From assembly GCF_008086045.1 (NCBI RefSeq), contig NZ_VSEY01000016.1, positions 1 to 64,000 on the forward strand: 64,000 bases of DNA, given 5' to 3'. The DNA comes from Nonomuraea sp. PA05 (GTDB taxonomy: Bacteria > Actinomycetota > Actinomycetes > Streptosporangiales > Streptosporangiaceae). The position numbers and the translations under genes are program-made. Shown here piece by piece: positions 25,273 to 34,632 of this stretch. The notes under the pieces are model-generated. The model searched no databases and was not told the origin of the DNA. It was given only the letters and a program-made list of their open reading frames with translations. Each line of letters starts with the position of its first letter. Position 1 is the first letter of the stretch.

Positions 25273-27743
25273 GACCGTACCTCCTGCGCCCTGCCCACGC
25301 CCCCTTGAAGATCATGCCCGGTGCCATCGGGTTTGTCGTGTGTCGGGTTCGTGTCGAGCCAGCGGAGAAGCTCCTCGGAGATCAGGTCTACTCCGATTCG
25401 GCCCGCCCTGCCATCCAGATCGCGGAATACGCATTCGCCGTTCCCCAGCGAGCGCAGCACGGCCTTGTGCTCTTCCGACGGCTCCACCCCGAGCAGGGAC
25501 ATGACGTGGTCCACCTCCACCCGTTCGGTGGACCTGAACGCGAACACGGACGACAGGCAGTTGGTCACCTGTTCGTTGAGCAGGTCTCCCGCGTTCTGCG
25601 AGACCAGCACGAGCGCGGTGTTGCGGGAGCGGCCCATCCGGCTGACCTCGGGCACCAGCTTGGCGCCCTCGGGTGTGGAGGTGATCGCCCACGCCTCGTC
25701 CAGGAAGATCGCCTTGGGGGCGCGCCGGTCGAGGCCGTTCATCAGCCTGCGCGCGAACTGCGACACCAGGTAGAGCAGGGCGACGGAGAGCCGCTGCTCG
25801 TAGGAGTAGTCCTCCCTGCCCGTGGTCACGTCGGGCAGCGTCAGGCCGCCCAGCGTGAACACGGTCGTCCACCCCTCGGTGTCGATCTGGTCGCCGCCGG
25901 AAGGGTCGAAGCAGAGCCTGGCCAGATGCATCTCGGACATCGAGCGCAGCACCGCGCCGAGGTTCTTCGAGGCGGGGTCGTCGGCCTGCTCCAGGTAGTC
26001 GACGACCTTGCCCAGCGAGGGGTCCTCGCCGTTGGAGACCGCCGCCACCGCCTGGATCATCGCCGACTCGCGCTCCTCCGACATGCGGGGCAGCAGCAGC
26101 CGCAGCGTCTCGGTCGCCATCGTCTTCTTCGCCGCGATGTCGTCGCCGAACGAGAACGGGTCGAGCAGCCCCGGCGCGGCCGACCCCAGCGGGATCACCC
26201 GGGCCTTGCGGCCCCGCTTCTCCAGGAGCTGCACCAGCGACTCCGCGTCGCCCTTCGGGTCGATCACCGCGACCGTCACGCCGCGCAACGCCATCTGGTA
26301 GATCATCAGCAGCGCGAGCGTCGTCTTGCCGCCGCCCGGCTCGCCGGTGATCGCGATGGCGGTCGGCCGGTTGCGGGTGGCCGCCACCAGGGGGTCGAAG
26401 TGCACGATGCTGCGCGCCCTGCCGACCGTCTCCCCGATGTACGGGCCCAGCCAGCCCTCGTTGCCGTCGTCCAGCCGGTCGCCCAGATCGACGGTCGCCG
26501 TGGCCATGCCACCCGCGATCGTGCGCAGCGGCTGGCGCTGGGCGTAGGCGTTGATGCCCACCTTCTCGCCCGGTAGCGACTCGCGGAACAGCGAGAACTG
26601 GTCGCCCGTCGAGTTCACGACGTCGATGCCCATGTCGCGGTAGTGCTCCACCACCGCCTCCACCCGCTGCACGCAGATGTCCTCGGTCGGGGCCGAGACG
26701 ATCAGGCGGTGCCAGCCGTACACGAACGGCAGCCGCTCCTTGGTGATGCCGTGCTCCAGCATGCGGGCCGCGTCGATCTGCTCCGCCAGCGCCAGCGGCG
26801 CCTCCGCGCCCGCCTCGCGGATGTGGTGGTCCATGTCGCGGGCGTGCGCCAGCTTGCGCGCCACGTCCTTGGACGCCTTCACCGGCGGGATCAGCCGCAT
26901 CCGCGAGGAGACCTCCACCGGGAACGGCAACTGGTCGGCGAAGTGCATCCACGGCTCGCCGTCGGGGAACGGCATCAGATCGGGGAACCGAGCGAACGAC
27001 AGGTACGACACGTACGAGTCGCCCTGCGGCTGCACGATCCGCAGCAGCGACCTGCCGTTGTGGATCTCACCCTCGACCAGCGACTCGATCTCGCCCCTGC
27101 CCCAGCGCCTGCGCGGGCTCGCCGACGGCGCGGGATCGCCCACCGCGCCGGCCGCCGCGTGCTGGAACAACCACGCCACCTCGACGGAGGTGGCGTGACG
27201 GGCGTACAGAGCGCTCGACGCGAGCGCCCGGCCGAGCCGTTCCGCCTGCTCCGTCCACCGCCCGATCTCGCTGTCGGGCACGTGGTCGTCCTCCATGCCC
27301 AGCGCCTTCTCCGTACGCTGGTAGAAGCCGAAGAGCTGGGACAACACGCCGCTGCCGAGCTTCTTGCCGCGCGGGCCGAGCCGCACGCCCAGGTAGACCT
27401 CCTTGGTCCAGAAGTCCTTGGCCCAGACGTGCCGGTACATCTCCTCCAGGTAGTCGCGCCAGCCGGACCCCTCGTCGGAGGTGGCGTTCAACGCCATGGC
27501 CCACTCGGCGGCGGGATACGTGCGGTGCGCCACCCGCAGGTGGACCTCGGCGTCGGGCATCCTGATCGCCGCCAGCGCGATCGTGATGTTGGTGGCCAGC
27601 GCCTCGCGCTCTTCCGGCGTGACGAACTCGTAGCTGACCGTCGGAAGCCGGAAGTACGCCCATGCGCAGGTGTCTGTGAGCAGGATGCGGTCGTCGAAGT
27701 AGCGGACCGCGAGGCGCTGGTGCGCTCGGGACGCCCTGCTCAT
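25269..27743 (-). CDS. VirB4/TraC-like conjugation ATPase
   Basis: The 824-residue ATPase has a long N-terminal domain (about 1-430) typical of VirB4/TcpF proteins. A RecA-like motor follows, with Walker A ITGEPGGGKTTLALLMIY near residue 470 and Walker B KAIFLDEAWAITSTPEG near residue 690, and the LVSQNAGDLLN sensor region after it. It would power assembly or substrate movement of the secretion channel from the cytoplasmic face. The ATG at 27743 is preferred because GAGGGGG precedes it; an ATG six codons upstream is possible. It overlaps the VirB6-like gene and lies 47 bases after the TcpE/MinD fusion gene. It is not a coupling protein: no DNA-translocase FtsK-type gene is seen. Confidence 0.88.
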   Translation of the reverse strand: MSRASRAHQRLAVRYFDDRILLTDTCAWAYFRLPTVSYEFVTPEEREALATNITIALAAIRMPDAEVHLRVAHRTYPAAEWAMALNATSDEGSGWRDYLEEMYRHVWAKDFWTKEVYLGVRLGPRGKKLGSGVLSQLFGFYQRTEKALGMEDDHVPDSEIGRWTEQAERLGRALASSALYARHATSVEVAWLFQHAAAGAVGDPAPSASPRRRWGRGEIESLVEGEIHNGRSLLRIVQPQGDSYVSYLSFARFPDLMPFPDGEPWMHFADQLPFPVEVSSRMRLIPPVKASKDVARKLAHARDMDHHIREAGAEAPLALAEQIDAARMLEHGITKERLPFVYGWHRLIVSAPTEDICVQRVEAVVEHYRDMGIDVVNSTGDQFSLFRESLPGEKVGINAYAQRQPLRTIAGGMATATVDLGDRLDDGNEGWLGPYIGETVGRARSIVHFDPLVAATRNRPTAIAITGEPGGGKTTLALLMIYQMALRGVTVAVIDPKGDAESLVQLLEKRGRKARVIPLGSAAPGLLDPFSFGDDIAAKKTMATETLRLLLPRMSEERESAMIQAVAAVSNGEDPSLGKVVDYLEQADDPASKNLGAVLRSMSEMHLARLCFDPSGGDQIDTEGWTTVFTLGGLTLPDVTTGREDYSYEQRLSVALLYLVSQFARRLMNGLDRRAPKAIFLDEAWAITSTPEGAKLVPEVSRMGRSRNTALVLVSQNAGDLLNEQVTNCLSSVFAFRSTERVEVDHVMSLLGVEPSEEHKAVLRSLGNGECVFRDLDGRAGRIGVDLISEELLRWLDTNPTHDKPDGTGHDLQGGVGRAQEVRS

Positions 27744-27790
27744 GCCGCCCCCTCGGCGCATGAACGGGCCAGACCTGCTCGCTTGTTCAC

Positions 27791-30481
27791 TTATCGCTCA
27801 CCGATTCTCGTGCCCGGGGGGTCACTCGCCAACTCCTCTTCGCTCGCCGCTCGTACGGTCTGTGCCGCGAAGCCCGCGACCACGACACCGGCGAGGGCGA
27901 GATACGCCCGCCGCCCGGCCGCGCGCAACTGCCCTGGATCGACCACCTCGGCGCCGCCCGGCGCCAGGTCGTCCTCCCAGGGGACCCTGACGATGGCCCG
28001 GCACCTGCCTCTGGCCACCGACTCCGCCTGCTCGACGTCGGTCACCGAGCGCCTGCTGACGCCGTTGACCACCATCACCGCCCGCCTGCGCAGCTCCGCG
28101 CAGCCGTGCCCGTCGAGCCACTCGTACGTCATCGCCACCGCCTCCGGCGCCTCCTCGCTCGCCGGAACCACCAGGACGAGCTGGTCCGCGTACGGCAGCA
28201 ACCTGGCCGCCAGGGCGGCGGCCGGGTCGATGACGGCCAGCTTGTAGTGGCGGTCGAGCAGGCGCATGGATTCGCCGAGCCGGTGGTCGGAGAAGAAGGA
28301 CCGATCCGCGAGACGCTGCTCGGCGCCCGCGTCGGTGTCCGCGCTGATCACCTCTAGCCCGGAGGCGGTCCGCGTCGTGTAACCCCGCATGGTGAGATAG
28401 CCGCTGACCCGGTCGAGCCCTGACAGCAGCGAGGTCAGGGTCTCGGGGGTCTCCGGCTGGATCTTGCTGGTCAGCGTGCCGCCGCCGGTGTTGGCGTCGA
28501 CGGCCACGACCCTGTCGTCACGCACCTGGGCGAAGGTGTGGCCGAGCATGAGCGCCGTCGTGGTCTGCCCGGCTCCACCGGTGCAGCCCAGCACGACGAT
28601 CCTCCTGCCGCCGCCGAACACGGCCCTGGCCCTCGCCTCGTCGATCTCCGATCCGTCGGTACGGACTCCGCCGCCGCCCACCACGACCTGCGCGATGCGG
28701 CGCCAGCCGCCGGAGTCCCTGCCCACCACCGACTCGATCCTGCGTACCTTGCCCTCGCCCGCCCTGGGACCCGGCACCGCGCCCGCCGCCTCGCGCGTCT
28801 CCGCGCCCCGCACCGGCACGTCGCGGGCGCTCACCGCCTCGCGCGTCTCCGCGCCCGGCACCGGCACGTCGCGGACGCTCGCCACTTCACGCGTCTGAGC
28901 GCCCCGCACCGGCACGTCGCGAGCGCTCACCGCCTCACGCTCGCCGACCGTCCGGCCGTCGCCCTCGCGGGTGGGCTCGTCGCCACCCTCGCGCTCGCCG
29001 ACGGACAGGCCGACGCCCTCACGCTCGCCCGCCTCGGGCGCGCTGTGCTCGCGCGTCACGGGCGCGCTGTGCTCGTGCGTCACGGGCGCGCTGTGCTCGT
29101 GCGTCACGGGCGCGCTGTGCTCGTGCGCCTCGGCGACCTGCGCCTCACGCTCGTCCGCCACGCCCTCGCCACCGGCACCGCCCGCCGCCGCACCATCGCC
29201 GCCCGCCACCGCAGCGTCGGGCTCAGCCGCCACCGGCCCCTCAGCGACGTCCGCGACCGTCTCCGGCACCTCGTCCGAAGGCCCGGGCTCCTGCACAGCC
29301 GGCCGGGGCACAGGCTTGGCGTTCGGGTTGAGCGGCGGCCAGACCCGCTGCGTCCCAGGCAACAACAGCCCCTGCGGCAACCGAGGCGGCTGCCCCTTCC
29401 TGTGCTGATCCCTGGCGACCTCGTCCTCACCGCGCCGCCCGCCGGCCTCGCTCCGCCCGCCGTTCTCGGCCGGAGCGTCGGCACTGGCCGCGAGCTTGCG
29501 CAGCCGCCGCAGCGCCTCGGTGTCGATGGGCTTGCCGGCCGCGGGCTTGCGGCTCTCCACAGTCTTGATCGGCACGCTGGCCTCGCGCGCCGCCACCGCC
29601 TCCGCGCTCACGTCCTCCGCGCTCTGCGCATCCACGCGCTCCGGCGCGGGCCGCACCTCAGCGGCGTCATCCCCGCCACCGGCACGCTCAGGCTCGGGAA
29701 CGCCCTCCCGCACCGGCTCGGGAACGTCCTCCCGCACCGGCCTCACAAGCTCGGGCTCGACGACCGCGTGCCCCGCTGCTCCAACAGCCTCGTCCAGAAG
29801 CGACACCGGCTCCTGACGCCGCCCAGCGCCCCCTGAAAGCCCCTCCTCGCGCCACACCACGCCCGGGCCGCTCCCGGACACCGGAGGCGCCGCCCCCTGC
29901 CGCACCCGGCCCTTGAGAGCGGGCGCCGCGCCACGCCGGGTGCCCCAGCCCGTACGCGACGACGAGGGCTCGGCGACGGGCGCCTGCGCGGCGGCGGCCG
30001 CCGCGGCGGCGACGGCGGGGCGGACCTGGCGGGGCCCGGTGAGCCGCTGACCCTCGCGCTTGCGCTGCGACTGGCGGGCGGTCTTGCGGGGCGCCTTCGC
30101 CTTGGCGCGGACGGATCCGGTGCGCCAGACGCGACCGGAGAACGTCACGGTCTCGGGCTCCGCGCCGGGCGCCAGGCGGTACCAGGCCTTGGGCTGGCCG
30201 AGGTAGCGGAGCTGGGATTCGAGCAGCTCGGTGAGCCGCTTGCCTTCGATGACGGGACGGGTGGACAACCACGTCACGATGCCCGGTGGCACCAGGAACA
30301 GCACGTGCCAGGGCATCTCCACCGGCACGCCCACCAGGACCAGCAGGAGCGACCACGGGACGAACACCCCGACGAAAACGCCGATCCAGACGATGGGCAG
30401 CGGCATCGGCAGCCGTAGGTCGTACAGCTTGTAAAGCCGCTTCTCGATCCGCCAGATGTTCGTGTACGTGGGCAGGTCCAC
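27791..30481 (-). CDS. TcpE-like membrane domain fused to MinD/ParA-like NTPase
   Basis: The 896-residue protein starts with a TcpE-type region: TYTNIWRIEKRLYKLYDLRL, then two adjacent helices, IVWIGVFVGVFVPWSLLLVLV and HVLFLVPPGIVTWL (about 25-75). A basic linker and a very long charged, repetitive disordered region follow (about 140-620). The C-terminal 270 residues form a MinD/ParA-like fold with IVVLGCTGGAGQTTTALML, AVDANTGGGTLT, LAVIDPAAALAARLL and QLVLVVPASEEAPEAV. The P-loop reads GCTGGAGQTT, lacking the usual lysine. The GTG at 30481 has a strong GGAGGA upstream and is chosen over an ATG 17 codons earlier. The fusion ties a regulatory or positioning NTPase to the channel. Confidence 0.75.
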   Translation of the reverse strand: MDLPTYTNIWRIEKRLYKLYDLRLPMPLPIVWIGVFVGVFVPWSLLLVLVGVPVEMPWHVLFLVPPGIVTWLSTRPVIEGKRLTELLESQLRYLGQPKAWYRLAPGAEPETVTFSGRVWRTGSVRAKAKAPRKTARQSQRKREGQRLTGPRQVRPAVAAAAAAAAQAPVAEPSSSRTGWGTRRGAAPALKGRVRQGAAPPVSGSGPGVVWREEGLSGGAGRRQEPVSLLDEAVGAAGHAVVEPELVRPVREDVPEPVREGVPEPERAGGGDDAAEVRPAPERVDAQSAEDVSAEAVAAREASVPIKTVESRKPAAGKPIDTEALRRLRKLAASADAPAENGGRSEAGGRRGEDEVARDQHRKGQPPRLPQGLLLPGTQRVWPPLNPNAKPVPRPAVQEPGPSDEVPETVADVAEGPVAAEPDAAVAGGDGAAAGGAGGEGVADEREAQVAEAHEHSAPVTHEHSAPVTHEHSAPVTREHSAPEAGEREGVGLSVGEREGGDEPTREGDGRTVGEREAVSARDVPVRGAQTREVASVRDVPVPGAETREAVSARDVPVRGAETREAAGAVPGPRAGEGKVRRIESVVGRDSGGWRRIAQVVVGGGGVRTDGSEIDEARARAVFGGGRRIVVLGCTGGAGQTTTALMLGHTFAQVRDDRVVAVDANTGGGTLTSKIQPETPETLTSLLSGLDRVSGYLTMRGYTTRTASGLEVISADTDAGAEQRLADRSFFSDHRLGESMRLLDRHYKLAVIDPAAALAARLLPYADQLVLVVPASEEAPEAVAMTYEWLDGHGCAELRRRAVMVVNGVSRRSVTDVEQAESVARGRCRAIVRVPWEDDLAPGGAEVVDPGQLRAAGRRAYLALAGVVVAGFAAQTVRAASEEELASDPPGTRIGER
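28790..28933 (-). repeat. Three 48-bp tandem repeats inside the TcpE/MinD fusion gene
   Basis: Three consecutive 48-bp units (28790-28837, 28838-28885, 28886-28933) differ at a few bases. They encode copies of a 16-residue unit of the type SARDVPVRGAETREAV in the disordered linker just before the NTPase domain. They keep frame and imply variable linker length. Confidence 0.8.
29040..29135 (-). repeat. Four 24-bp tandem repeats inside the TcpE/MinD fusion gene
   Basis: Four units of 24 bp (beginning at 29040, 29064, 29088 and 29112) encode EHSAPVTH-type octapeptides in the central disordered region. The middle two are identical in DNA. This is a second in-frame array close to the 48-bp one. 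Confidence 0.8.
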
Positions 30482-30535
30482 GCGGTCCTCCTCTCCACCC
30501 GCTCGTTCATGACCGCAGGGAAGCGGTCTCAACCC

Positions 30536-30823
30536 TTATCTGATGCCCAGTGCGCCCGCGATCGCCCGCGCTGTCACCTCGATGATGTTGGGAACGTAGA
30601 AGATCACTCCGATGGCCACAGCCAGTATCAGGAACTGCACGAAACGCGTGATCTCGCGGGTGAAGAGGAAGAAGAGCGCGACCACGGAGACGACAACGAG
30701 GAACAACGGAGCGAAGAAGGCGCGCAGGAAGTTGGCGAGCCCTCCGGTGTCGATGCCGGTGGACACCGGAGTCGGTGTCGGCGACATCTCGATCAAGGTG
30801 AGCATTACGGTCTTCAAGGTCAC
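30536..30823 (-). CDS. Small TcpD-like membrane protein
   Basis: The 95-residue protein has two hydrophobic helices, FFAPLFLVVVSVVALFFLF (about 36-54) and FVQFLILAVAIGVIFYVP (about 61-78), joined by a short TREITR loop. Size, topology and place between the TcpC- and TcpE-like genes match TcpD/VirB2-3-like components of Gram-positive conjugation systems; there is no strong sequence signature. The start is GTG at 30823 with a good GGGAGGA upstream. It lies 45 bases after the TcpC-like gene and 54 bases before the TcpE/MinD gene. Confidence 0.7.
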   Translation of the reverse strand: MTLKTVMLTLIEMSPTPTPVSTGIDTGGLANFLRAFFAPLFLVVVSVVALFFLFTREITRFVQFLILAVAIGVIFYVPNIIEVTARAIAGALGIR

Positions 30824-30868
30824 TTCTTGTCCTCCCGGGGGGTACCGATCCGCGGCGTGGCCGTGCCT

Positions 30869-31885
30869 CTATCCAACGACCCGTCCGCCGCCGCGGATGT
30901 CGGCGACGAACCACTTGTCGCCCTGCTTTTCCACGGTCAGGCGGTACACCTGCTCCAGCGTGCCGCCGACCACCGCCGGGTCGGTGGCGTTCGGAGTGGG
31001 CGGAGCGTCGCCGTTGGGCACGGCCCACACCACGACCGCCTGAATCTCTCGGGTGGCACCCCCCACAGGCACCACGACTTCTTTGAGCTGCGAGAAAGTG
31101 AACGCGCCTGCGAAGCTGGGCAGGCTCTTGCCGGCGGCGACGTAGCGCTGCAGCCCGGCGGCGTCGCCGAGCGCGTATTCCTTGAAGAAGCCTTCCAGCT
31201 GCGGCTTGAGCTCGGCGGCCGCGGCGTCGTCCGTCTCCGGCGCGGCCACCTGGGGCAGGTCGGCCGGGGCGGGGGCGGGCAGGATCGCCGGGCGGCCCGC
31301 CACGACGAAGCGCCGGCCGGCGTCGTCGCCGGAGTAGTAGACCGGCACCGACAGCATCATCCGGCGCGGGCCCGACTGGAACGCCACGTTGATCACGGCG
31401 TTGTGGGCGTCGCTGGCCTCGATGTCGTACGGCTGGACGGCGACGGCCGCCAGCTTGCCGTAGCCGTCCCAGCCCATCTGCGGGTCCATGCCTTCGGCCA
31501 GGAACGCGGCGAGCTTGTTCGACCTGCTCGCGGCGTCTTCCGGGCTGAAATTCAGGTAAACGCCCGCGAACTGGGCGGCGAACGCCATACCCCCGTCCGT
31601 GGGGAATCCCTTGTCGGCCTGCGCGGCCACATTGGACGAAGCAGGCTCTTGCTGCGTAAACCGCTCAAATGGGGCACGAATCCCATTCACCACGATTACC
31701 ACAATAAGCGCCCAGAGAATGATGCGGCCGGTCCACACCAGCCACCGTCCGCCGCCACCCGACCAGCCGCCGCGCCGCGGCCTGCGGGGCGGCGGCGCCT
31801 CGAAGTCAGCCGTGTCCAGGGTTGCGGAAAGCCCGGGCCCGTCAGCGATCCGAGGATCGTGCTGGACGGTAGACCTACGAGCCAT
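30869..31885 (-). CDS. TcpC-family conjugal transfer protein
   Basis: The 338-residue protein has a cytoplasmic Pro/Arg-rich N-terminus and one helix (WLVWTGRIILWALIVVIVVNGI, about 48-68). Two successive extracellular domains follow, about 85-200 and 215-335; the second starts LKPQLEGFFKEYALGD and ends WFVADIRGGGRVVG. This single-pass plus double NTF2-like layout is that of TcpC (VirB8-like), which recruits other channel proteins. ATG at 31885 is chosen because GCGGAGGC is correctly spaced; a GTG one codon upstream is possible. It is the first gene of the secretion-like run; no gene precedes it for 330 bases. Confidence 0.82.
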   Translation of the reverse strand: MARRSTVQHDPRIADGPGLSATLDTADFEAPPPRRPRRGGWSGGGGRWLVWTGRIILWALIVVIVVNGIRAPFERFTQQEPASSNVAAQADKGFPTDGGMAFAAQFAGVYLNFSPEDAASRSNKLAAFLAEGMDPQMGWDGYGKLAAVAVQPYDIEASDAHNAVINVAFQSGPRRMMLSVPVYYSGDDAGRRFVVAGRPAILPAPAPADLPQVAAPETDDAAAAELKPQLEGFFKEYALGDAAGLQRYVAAGKSLPSFAGAFTFSQLKEVVVPVGGATREIQAVVVWAVPNGDAPPTPNATDPAVVGGTLEQVYRLTVEKQGDKWFVADIRGGGRVVG

Positions 31886-32215
31886 CACGCCTCCGCTCGC
31901 GCCGATCCCCCCGGCTGGCGCGGTGTCGTCCGTTGCCGATCCCCATCATCCGCGGTGAAGTAGTCACCCTATCCGGTCTCCGCCATTAGTCCGAGAAAGC
32001 CACGCCCATGCTGCGGCATGACCCTCCCCACCGGCAAACCGAGCCCGTATGACAGGCCACAGTGCCGATTCCTATCAGTCCCCGTTCGAATCGGCTTTTG
32101 ACCAGGCCAGACGCCTAAAATGCCATAGCTCGGCAGCCACGAATTCCTGTCCAAAACAGGCATGGACCTGTCTCGACCTGCGGAATCGGCATGGGTCGCG
32201 ATCGGCGCCGGTTCG
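31886..32215. other. 330-bp region upstream of the secretion-like operon
   Basis: No convincing gene is seen on either strand. For the minus-strand operon a weak promoter candidate is TCGGAC (31994-31989) with TAGGGT (31971-31966), 17 bases apart, about 80 bases before the TcpC-like start. Near 32015 there is a short dyad, CATGCTGCGGCATG. I see no oriT-like nick site or relaxase-binding repeats. Confidence 0.3.
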
Positions 32216-32515
32216 TCAGGCAGGCTCCGGATCCTGGCTCGTCCGCGCCTGACGCCTGCTGTGGAGATCCACCACCGTCGGCCGCACCGCGCGCTCCAGC
32301 GAGCCACGGAGATCGGCCAGCATCTCCGCGGGCTCGCGCTCCCGCATGCGCGTCGACATCTCGATGCGCTCGTCCACCTTCCTGCGGAGGTACGCCTCGC
32401 GGTTGACGCGCAGGCCGTACATCAGCTCGACCCTGATCAGGGCCAGCTCCTCCTCGAGGCTGATTCCCGCGAGCGTGGGCGCCGAGCGGCGCTTCCTGGT
32501 GATGCGACGGAACAT
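32216..32515 (-). CDS. Small basic hypothetical protein
   Basis: The ATG at 32515 has a strong GGGAGG five to six bases upstream, so the 99-residue version is preferred over the longer open frame starting at 32584. The N-terminus is very basic (MFRRITRKRRSA). The middle (EEELALIRVELMYGLRVNREAYLRRKVDERIEMSTRM) would form long charged helices, possibly a coiled coil. I recognise no domain. The 5' leader, between here and the ychF stop at 32724, contains the interleaved inverted repeats at 32591-32631. The gene is on the same strand as ychF and may be co-transcribed. Confidence 0.5.
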   Translation of the reverse strand: MFRRITRKRRSAPTLAGISLEEELALIRVELMYGLRVNREAYLRRKVDERIEMSTRMREREPAEMLADLRGSLERAVRPTVVDLHSRRQARTSQDPEPA

Positions 32516-32590
32516 GAGGGCCTCCCGAGTCAGCGTGAACGCCGTGACGATTCGACGCGCGGGGGCCCAAAGTGGTTGACGCATCAGTTA

Positions 32591-32631
32591 TCCCTGGAAC
32601 AAACGTCTGGTCATTCCAGGGAAACCAGACG
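32591..32631. ncRNA. Interleaved inverted repeats forming a possible H-type pseudoknot
   Basis: Stem one pairs 32591-32599 (TCCCTGGAA) with 32614-32622. Stem two pairs 32604-32611 (CGTCTGGT) with 32624-32631. Both are perfect, and the order left1-left2-right1-right2 is that of an H-type pseudoknot with loops of 4, 2 and 1 bases. In the minus-strand orientation it lies 76 bases before the ATG at 32515 and about 90 bases after the ychF stop. It could be a cis-regulatory RNA, or two overlapping protein-binding dyads in DNA. Confidence 0.5.
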
Positions 32632-32723
32632 CCATGGGGGCTTCGCCGTCGGCCGCCGTCGGTAACCTACCGTAGCGAAGCCTCGCCGCCCGTGATTGGA
32701 CGTGCGACAAGCCGGACGGGCGC

Positions 32724-33800
<1,077 letters not shown>

Positions 33801-33811
33801 GGACGGAGAGT

Positions 33812-34531
33812 TTACTTGCTGAGCACGGACAGACAGGTCACCGGACGGTAGCCCTCGTCCGCCCGCAGGTACCGCTTCGAGCTGGGCGGGCAGCGCGCGG
33901 GCGTGACCTCGAACGACACCACTCTGGCCCAGGCGTGCGGAGAGTCGCAGGGCAGCCGGGTGACGGCGGAGCGGGCGATCACGTCCGTTGCGGGCTCGGC
34001 CACGCAGGCGCCGCGGTCGAGCACCTGGCCGCCCCGGCCCAGGCAGATGACCTGGAGGTCGCCGTCCAGCGTGTCGAGGGTGCCGTCGGGGCAGGCGGCG
34101 GGCTCGCCGGTGAGGGCGAGCGCCCTGCCGTACCAGCCGGGCCGCGAGCAGGCACGCTCGCGGCCGTCGAGCGTGACGCAGTCGCCCGGCCTGAGCAGGC
34201 CGCCGCCTTCGCCGGGAGCTCCGGGATGCGGTTCCAGGAAGTTGCGTACGCAGGCCGTCCGCCCGGCGCCGACCCGCAGGACGTCGTCGGTGTCCGCCGG
34301 GCACTCGCCGGGCCCCGGCGGGTCGGCGGCCATGGCGATCACCTCGGAGTCGCCGCCGTTGCACGCCGTCAGCGCCAGCTCGCCCGTCACGCACGCGCCG
34401 GGCGTCCAGCGCAGCGTCGGCCGCGGCTGCCGCACGCTCTCCCCCGAGCCCGCGATGACCGCGCCGCCCAGCGCGATCAGGACCGCCGCGACGGCGGCGC
34501 CCGCGGCGGCGAGCTTCGGTACCGTATCCAT
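33812..34531 (-). CDS. Membrane-anchored cysteine-rich extracellular protein
   Basis: From the ATG at 34531 the 239-residue protein has an N-terminal helix (LAAAGAAVAAVLIALGGAVIAG). The outside domain contains about ten cysteines in repeated C...C patterns (GACVTGELALTACNG, RTACVRNFLEP, GDCVTLDGRERACS). The repeats resemble septum-formation-type (PF13845-like) actinomycete exported proteins, each pair perhaps forming a disulfide. That assignment is tentative. It ends 11 bases before the ychF start and is on the same strand. It is divergent from rmuC, with about 100 bases between starts. Confidence 0.55.
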   Translation of the reverse strand: MDTVPKLAAAGAAVAAVLIALGGAVIAGSGESVRQPRPTLRWTPGACVTGELALTACNGGDSEVIAMAADPPGPGECPADTDDVLRVGAGRTACVRNFLEPHPGAPGEGGGLLRPGDCVTLDGRERACSRPGWYGRALALTGEPAACPDGTLDTLDGDLQVICLGRGGQVLDRGACVAEPATDVIARSAVTRLPCDSPHAWARVVSFEVTPARCPPSSKRYLRADEGYRPVTCLSVLSK

Positions 34532-34632
34532 CCCAGTACTGTGCGTGACAGGAGATGGGGCGCACAAGCGGAACGCCCAAGCGTGTCGGGAAGAATCGCG
34601 CCCCCGATCCTGCGATCATCGATGGAGTGGAC

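Noticed and set aside
17916..31885. Integrative conjugative element.
   Set aside because: No integrase, relaxase, coupling protein, oriT or att repeats are visible in or near the run, so mobility is not supported.
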